Shown: positions 14,077 through 16,589 of the stretch, piece by piece
Numbering within the stretch: the first letter of the stretch is position 1
How the letters are laid out: each line of letters begins with the position of its first letter
Assembly: GCA_036557185.1 (NCBI GenBank)
Contig: DATBHZ010000085.1
Span: 1-16,589, forward strand
Direction of reading: 5' to 3'
Length of the DNA: 16,589 nucleotides
From: DATBHZ01 sp036557185
GTDB lineage: Bacteria; Actinomycetota; Acidimicrobiia; IMCC26256; JAENVU01
Program-made: the position numbers and the translations under genes
Notes under the pieces: model-generated
The model's input: only the letters and a program-made list of their open reading frames with translations
Database searches by the model: none
What the model was told of the DNA's origin: nothing

Positions 14077-14736
14077 TTACTGCTCGGCGAACTTCGCCGA
14101 GCACAGCGTGTGACCGTCCGGTCGGACGATGCGCACCCAGGCGAGCGCGCCCGCGGGCACGTGGGCGTCACCGGCCCATGACCCGGCACCGCGCACGATA
14201 TTGATCGAACCGATCTGTGCTGTCTGCCCGTCGGCCGCGACCGTTGTGATCCCGTACGTGCCGGGCGGCATGCCGTAGTTGAGGGCGACGAACAGATACG
14301 GGTCCGAGCCTTCGGTGAGGAACGCCTTCCCCGCATGCATGCCCCGGTTGCCGATCATCTGGGCCGTTTGCAGGCTCTGCTTGTGCGACGCCGGGCCGCT
14401 CGCGTCGACGAGACGGACCGCCGCGACGCTCGCGATTACGATCGCGGCAGCCAGCGCTGCGGCGACGGCAAGCGTCTTCCAGCCACCGCGCCGCGGACGA
14501 GCGAGCCGCTCGTTGTGCAGCCTGTCGAGCACGCGTGACTCGAAGCCCTGCGGTGGCTCGGTCTCACCCGTGAGCTCCGACAGCGCGTCGGCGGTCGCGC
14601 CGTACTCGGTCGCTACCGAACGGCACGCCGAGCACTGCGCAAGGTGGACGACGACGTCCGCACGCTCGGCTCCGTCGATGACACCGAGCGAGAACTCGGG
14701 TAGGCGTTCGCGCGTCTCCGCGCACTCGAGCTTCAC
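14077..14736 (-). CDS. Anti-sigma factor, zinc-finger (ZAS), RskA-like
   Basis: Membrane-bound inhibitor of the ECF sigma factor encoded just upstream. The 219-residue protein has an N-terminal cytoplasmic ZAS domain with H31-x3-C35-x2-C38 (HLAQCSAC) that holds zinc and the sigma factor, a membrane helix at about 87-109, and an outside C-terminal domain. That domain contains MPPGTYGITTVAADGQ and a Ser/Gly-rich end, as in RskA-type anti-sigma-K factors. Such proteins release their sigma factor after regulated cleavage or redox change. The start is GTG at 14736, seven bases after the sigma stop, with GAGG near. The two therefore form one operon. Confidence 0.9.
   Translation of the reverse strand: MKLECAETRERLPEFSLGVIDGAERADVVVHLAQCSACRSVATEYGATADALSELTGETEPPQGFESRVLDRLHNERLARPRRGGWKTLAVAAALAAAIVIASVAAVRLVDASGPASHKQSLQTAQMIGNRGMHAGKAFLTEGSDPYLFVALNYGMPPGTYGITTVAADGQTAQIGSINIVRGAGSWAGDAHVPAGALAWVRIVRPDGHTLCSAKFAEQ
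14081..14103. terminator. Hairpin between convergent genes
   Basis: A 10-bp stem (TGCTCGGCGA with its complement) around a 3-base loop lies at the very end of the anti-sigma coding region and 15 bases after the DLH-family gene. It could serve both converging transcripts. As it overlaps coding sequence, part of the symmetry may be accidental. Confidence 0.4.
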
Positions 14737-14743
14737 CGTGACC

Positions 14744-15304
14744 TCACTCGGCGGACTCCGGATCGACGAGCGCGGCGCGCAGCCTGCGCATTGCGGCGCG
14801 AATCCGTGTCTTGGCCGTGCCCAGCGGGATGTCGTCGAGCTCCGCGATCTCCCGCGCCGTGTGCCCGTAGTACGCGGCGAGGATCAGTGAGCGACGTTGG
14901 TCCGACGGCAGCTGCCGCACTGCGGTGTGGAGACGGTTGGACTCGCTCGACAGCACCGCCATGTCGTCGGGGAGGCGGTCCAGGGACTCGCCCGAGAGCT
15001 GCAACAGCTCCTCGGGATCCACCACGACGTGCCTGCGGACCCGGATCGTGTCGATCGCGAGGTTCCGCGTGATGCTCAACAACCAGGAGGCCACGGTCCC
15101 ACGACGGGGATCGAATGTCCCGCCGGCGCGCCAGGCTCGGACGAACGTCTCCTGTGCGACGTCCTCGGCCAGGCGCGGGTCGCCCAGAATCCTGATCGCC
15201 AGCCCGTAGACGCGGCGTTGGAACCGCTCGACGAAGGCCGCGGCGGCGTCCGGGTCCCCCGTCGTGAGGCCGTCGAGCAGCGCGTCGTCCGAAACTGACC
15301 ACAT
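14744..15304 (-). CDS. ECF (sigma-70 family) RNA polymerase sigma factor
   Basis: Directs RNA polymerase to a stress or envelope regulon. The 186 residues have the two ECF domains only: region 2 (about 24-90) with DVAQETFVRAWRAGGTFDP (48-66) and the SITRNLAIDTIRVRR segment (77-91), and region 4 (about 128-178) with LPSDQRRSLILAAYYGHT and IPLGTAKTRIRAAMRRLR as the -35-reading helix-turn-helix. No extra C-terminal domain is present. Pairing with an RskA-like anti-sigma suggests the SigK-like group. The start is ATG at 15304 (MWSVSDDALL); a 12-bp palindrome lies 14-25 bases upstream. It follows the trp/HIT genes on the same strand after 70 bases. Confidence 0.94.
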   Translation of the reverse strand: MWSVSDDALLDGLTTGDPDAAAAFVERFQRRVYGLAIRILGDPRLAEDVAQETFVRAWRAGGTFDPRRGTVASWLLSITRNLAIDTIRVRRHVVVDPEELLQLSGESLDRLPDDMAVLSSESNRLHTAVRQLPSDQRRSLILAAYYGHTAREIAELDDIPLGTAKTRIRAAMRRLRAALVDPESAE

Positions 15305-15317
15305 ACGAGATACGTCT

Positions 15318-15329
15318 GACCGGCCGGTC
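15318..15329. promoter_or_regulatory. 12-bp perfect palindrome upstream of the sigma gene
   Basis: GACCGGCCGGTC, identical to the copy at 562-573. It ends 14 bases before the sigma ATG, in the zone where a promoter would be, so a bound protein would block transcription. ECF genes are often autoregulated, but this palindrome does not look like an ECF -35/-10 pair. The role is not settled. Confidence 0.33.
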
Positions 15330-15374
15330 GGGATTCTGTGCTCCCGGTCACGTTGGTCCGCTCCGACGCTACTC

Positions 15375-15740
15375 CTATGCCACCGGCTCCTCGCCGGCCT
15401 TCCGGCGCTTCAAGCCGTGGCCGAAGAAGCCGCCCTTGGGGCGGGCGTGGGCGTGGTAGTGGTCGGGGATGTTCCGCATGTTGTCGTCGACGTAGTGCTC
15501 GAAGGTGAAGTGCTCGGTGACCACGCTCGCCAGGGCGGCGTGCATGTGCTCGAGCTGGTCCGCGGGCGGCTCCGTGCCGTGGGACCGCCAGACGACCATA
15601 GGGACCGCGCAAATCTCGCACTCGGCGATCCAGCAGACGTCGTCCTCGTGGAACCACGGCGTGATGCGGGCCGCCTCGCACAGATCGCACGCCGCCCCCT
15701 GGAGGAACCTCGCGTTCTCGTTCAACTGTTCCTCACCCAT
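15375..15740 (-). CDS. Divergent HIT-like protein, encoded after trpA
   Basis: A 121-residue protein with zinc-type and histidine-triad features. It has C18-x2-C21, a second C41-x2-C44, and near the end IPDHYHAHARP (91-101), where H94-x-H96-x-H98 matches the H-phi-H-phi-H triad. The preceding VPMVVWRSHGTEPPADQLEHM (46-66) resembles the HIT segment with its P-K-x-H and following helix. HIT proteins hydrolyse or transfer nucleotides through the middle histidine; whether this short version is active is unknown. A 5'-most in-frame start exists further upstream (15791), but ATG 15740 overlaps the trpA stop by eight bases and has AAGGG six bases before it. Coupling to trpA suggests a metabolic, perhaps tryptophan-linked role, which is inference. 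Confidence 0.72.
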   Translation of the reverse strand: MGEEQLNENARFLQGAACDLCEAARITPWFHEDDVCWIAECEICAVPMVVWRSHGTEPPADQLEHMHAALASVVTEHFTFEHYVDDNMRNIPDHYHAHARPKGGFFGHGLKRRKAGEEPVA

Positions 15741-16503
15741 CCAATCCCTTGCGCAGCTCGCGCACGAATGCGGCGGCGCCCTCCGGACCACCGCCCTCGA
15801 GCAAGCGGCGGACGAGCGCGCTCCCGACGACCACGCCGTCGGCCGATCCCGCGGCCTCCGCGGCCTGATCGGGCGTCGAGATGCCGACGCCCAGCAGCAC
15901 CGGGAGGTCGGTGACGGCCTTGAGCCGGCGCCCCATCACCGTCGCCTGCGCCGCGAGGTGCTCGCGCTCCCCCGTGACCCCCAGCAAGGCGACGCCGTAC
16001 ACGAACCCACGCGACCGCGCGCAGATCTCGCGCAGGCGCGCGTCGGAGGTCGTCGGCGCGGCGAGCAACACTGTCTCGACTCCAGCCGCGTCCGCCGCGG
16101 TCCCCCAGCCGTCGAGCTCGTCGAGGGGAAGGTCCGGCACGATGGCGCCGTCGATCCGGCTCTGCGCGAGCGACGCGGCAAACCGCTCGTGACCGGCGTG
16201 GTGCACGGGGTTGTAGTACGTCATCACGACGACGGGGATCTCGGCGTCGAGCCGGCCGAGCTCGGCGATGATGCCGTCGGGCGTGGCGCCGATGTCGAGC
16301 GCACGCTGCGAGGCCTCCTGGACGGTCCGGCCGTCCATGACCGGGTCCGAGAACGGGATCCCGACCTCGACCGCGTCGGCACCCGCGTCGGCGAGCCCGC
16401 GCACCACGTCGAGCCAAGCTGCGCCGAGGCCGCCCGTCACGTACGGGACGAGCAGCTTGCGGCCGCTCTCGCGCTTCGCGCGCAGCTCGGATTCAAGCTT
16501 CAC
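15733..16503 (-). CDS. trpA: Tryptophan synthase alpha chain
   Basis: Cleaves indole-3-glycerol phosphate to indole and glyceraldehyde 3-phosphate, passing indole to TrpB. The 256-residue TIM barrel has the signature VEVGIPFSDPVMDGRTVQEA (45-64), with catalytic Glu46 and Asp57 (Glu49 and Asp60 in E. coli numbering), MTYYNPV (94-100), PDLPLDE (123-129), and GVTGER (about 175-180) for phosphate binding. Usual 'PVADG' is PVMDG here, a mild change. The start is GTG at 16503; its GTGA overlaps the trpB stop, as in most trpBA operons. The stop overlaps the HIT-like start by eight bases. Confidence 0.97.
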   Translation of the reverse strand: MKLESELRAKRESGRKLLVPYVTGGLGAAWLDVVRGLADAGADAVEVGIPFSDPVMDGRTVQEASQRALDIGATPDGIIAELGRLDAEIPVVVMTYYNPVHHAGHERFAASLAQSRIDGAIVPDLPLDELDGWGTAADAAGVETVLLAAPTTSDARLREICARSRGFVYGVALLGVTGEREHLAAQATVMGRRLKAVTDLPVLLGVGISTPDQAAEAAGSADGVVVGSALVRRLLEGGGPEGAAAFVRELRKGLDG

Positions 16504-16589
16504 GTCAGCGGCTCCCCGGTCAGCAGCTCCGCCACTTGCATCGCGTCCTTGTCGCCGCGCCCGGAGAGGGTCACGAGCACCGTCGAGCC
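16500..16589 (-). CDS. trpB: Tryptophan synthase beta chain, C-terminal fragment
   Basis: Only the last 29 residues are inside the window; the gene continues past the right edge. The fragment reads STVLVTLSGRGDKDAMQVAE and ends TGEPLT. The L-S-G-R-G-D-K-D motif near the C-terminus is a hallmark of TrpB, the PLP-dependent subunit that joins indole and serine. It shares a 4-base overlap (16500-16503) with trpA, consistent with the canonical trpBA order. Confidence 0.95.
   Translation of the reverse strand, partial: GSTVLVTLSGRGDKDAMQVAELLTGEPLT

Noticed and set aside
1..16589. CRISPR arrays, insertion sequences, toxin-antitoxin or phage-defence genes
   Set aside because: No regularly spaced repeats, transposase or nuclease motifs, terminal inverted repeats or defence-type domains were found; the content is housekeeping metabolism, transport and regulation.

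Overview
The window is high-GC bacterial chromosome with dense, short-gapped genes, many GTG starts, several ATGA/GTGA stop-start overlaps, an InhA-type enoyl reductase, a tRNA without encoded CCA and an ECF sigma/RskA-like anti-sigma pair. This points to an actinobacterium. The gene mix would suit an Acidimicrobiia-like or other deep-branching lineage, but that placement is inference. No phage, insertion sequence, CRISPR array or other mobile signature was found, so this looks like core chromosome.

Layout. 1-3003 is on the minus strand: the N-terminal part of a DHA2-type MFS exporter (1-476), a secreted protein of unknown function (651-1484) behind a 449-base intergenic region, and a coupled pair of a YggT-like membrane protein and a GNAT acetyltransferase (3003 to 1934). 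A minus-strand tRNA-Leu(CAA) lies at 3191-3273. From 3344 the plus strand carries a 70-residue membrane peptide and then the main locus, a type II fatty-acid synthesis operon (3663-10327): fabD, a small biotinyl-domain-like protein, fabH, fabG, acpP, fabF, a carboxyltransferase-family gene and an InhA-like fabI. It is closed by a strong hairpin at 10365-10415. Next come a single-pass membrane protein (10555-11115), a minus-strand Bcp peroxiredoxin, an MFS transporter with an unusual soluble N-terminal extension, and a dienelactone-hydrolase-family protein. The end is on the minus strand: trpB (partial), trpA and a HIT-like protein overlap one another, followed downstream by an ECF sigma factor and its zinc-type anti-sigma factor.

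How the genes work together. The fab operon encodes malonyl loading (FabD), initiation (FabH), first reduction (FabG), carrier (AcpP), elongation (FabF) and last reduction (FabI). The 3-hydroxyacyl dehydratase and the biotin carboxylase are not in the window. The most unusual point is the gene between fabD and fabH. It has a biotinyl/lipoyl hammerhead pattern but contains no lysine at all, so it cannot be biotinylated or lipoylated in the usual way. The carboxyltransferase-family protein of the same operon is conserved in its C-terminal half and strongly altered in its N-terminal half. Together they may be a biotin-independent offshoot of acyl-CoA carboxylase that serves fatty-acid synthesis; that is a hypothesis. 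Three plus-strand genes have a TANNNT box only 6-8 bases before a plausible start and no clear Shine-Dalgarno, suggesting leaderless transcripts.
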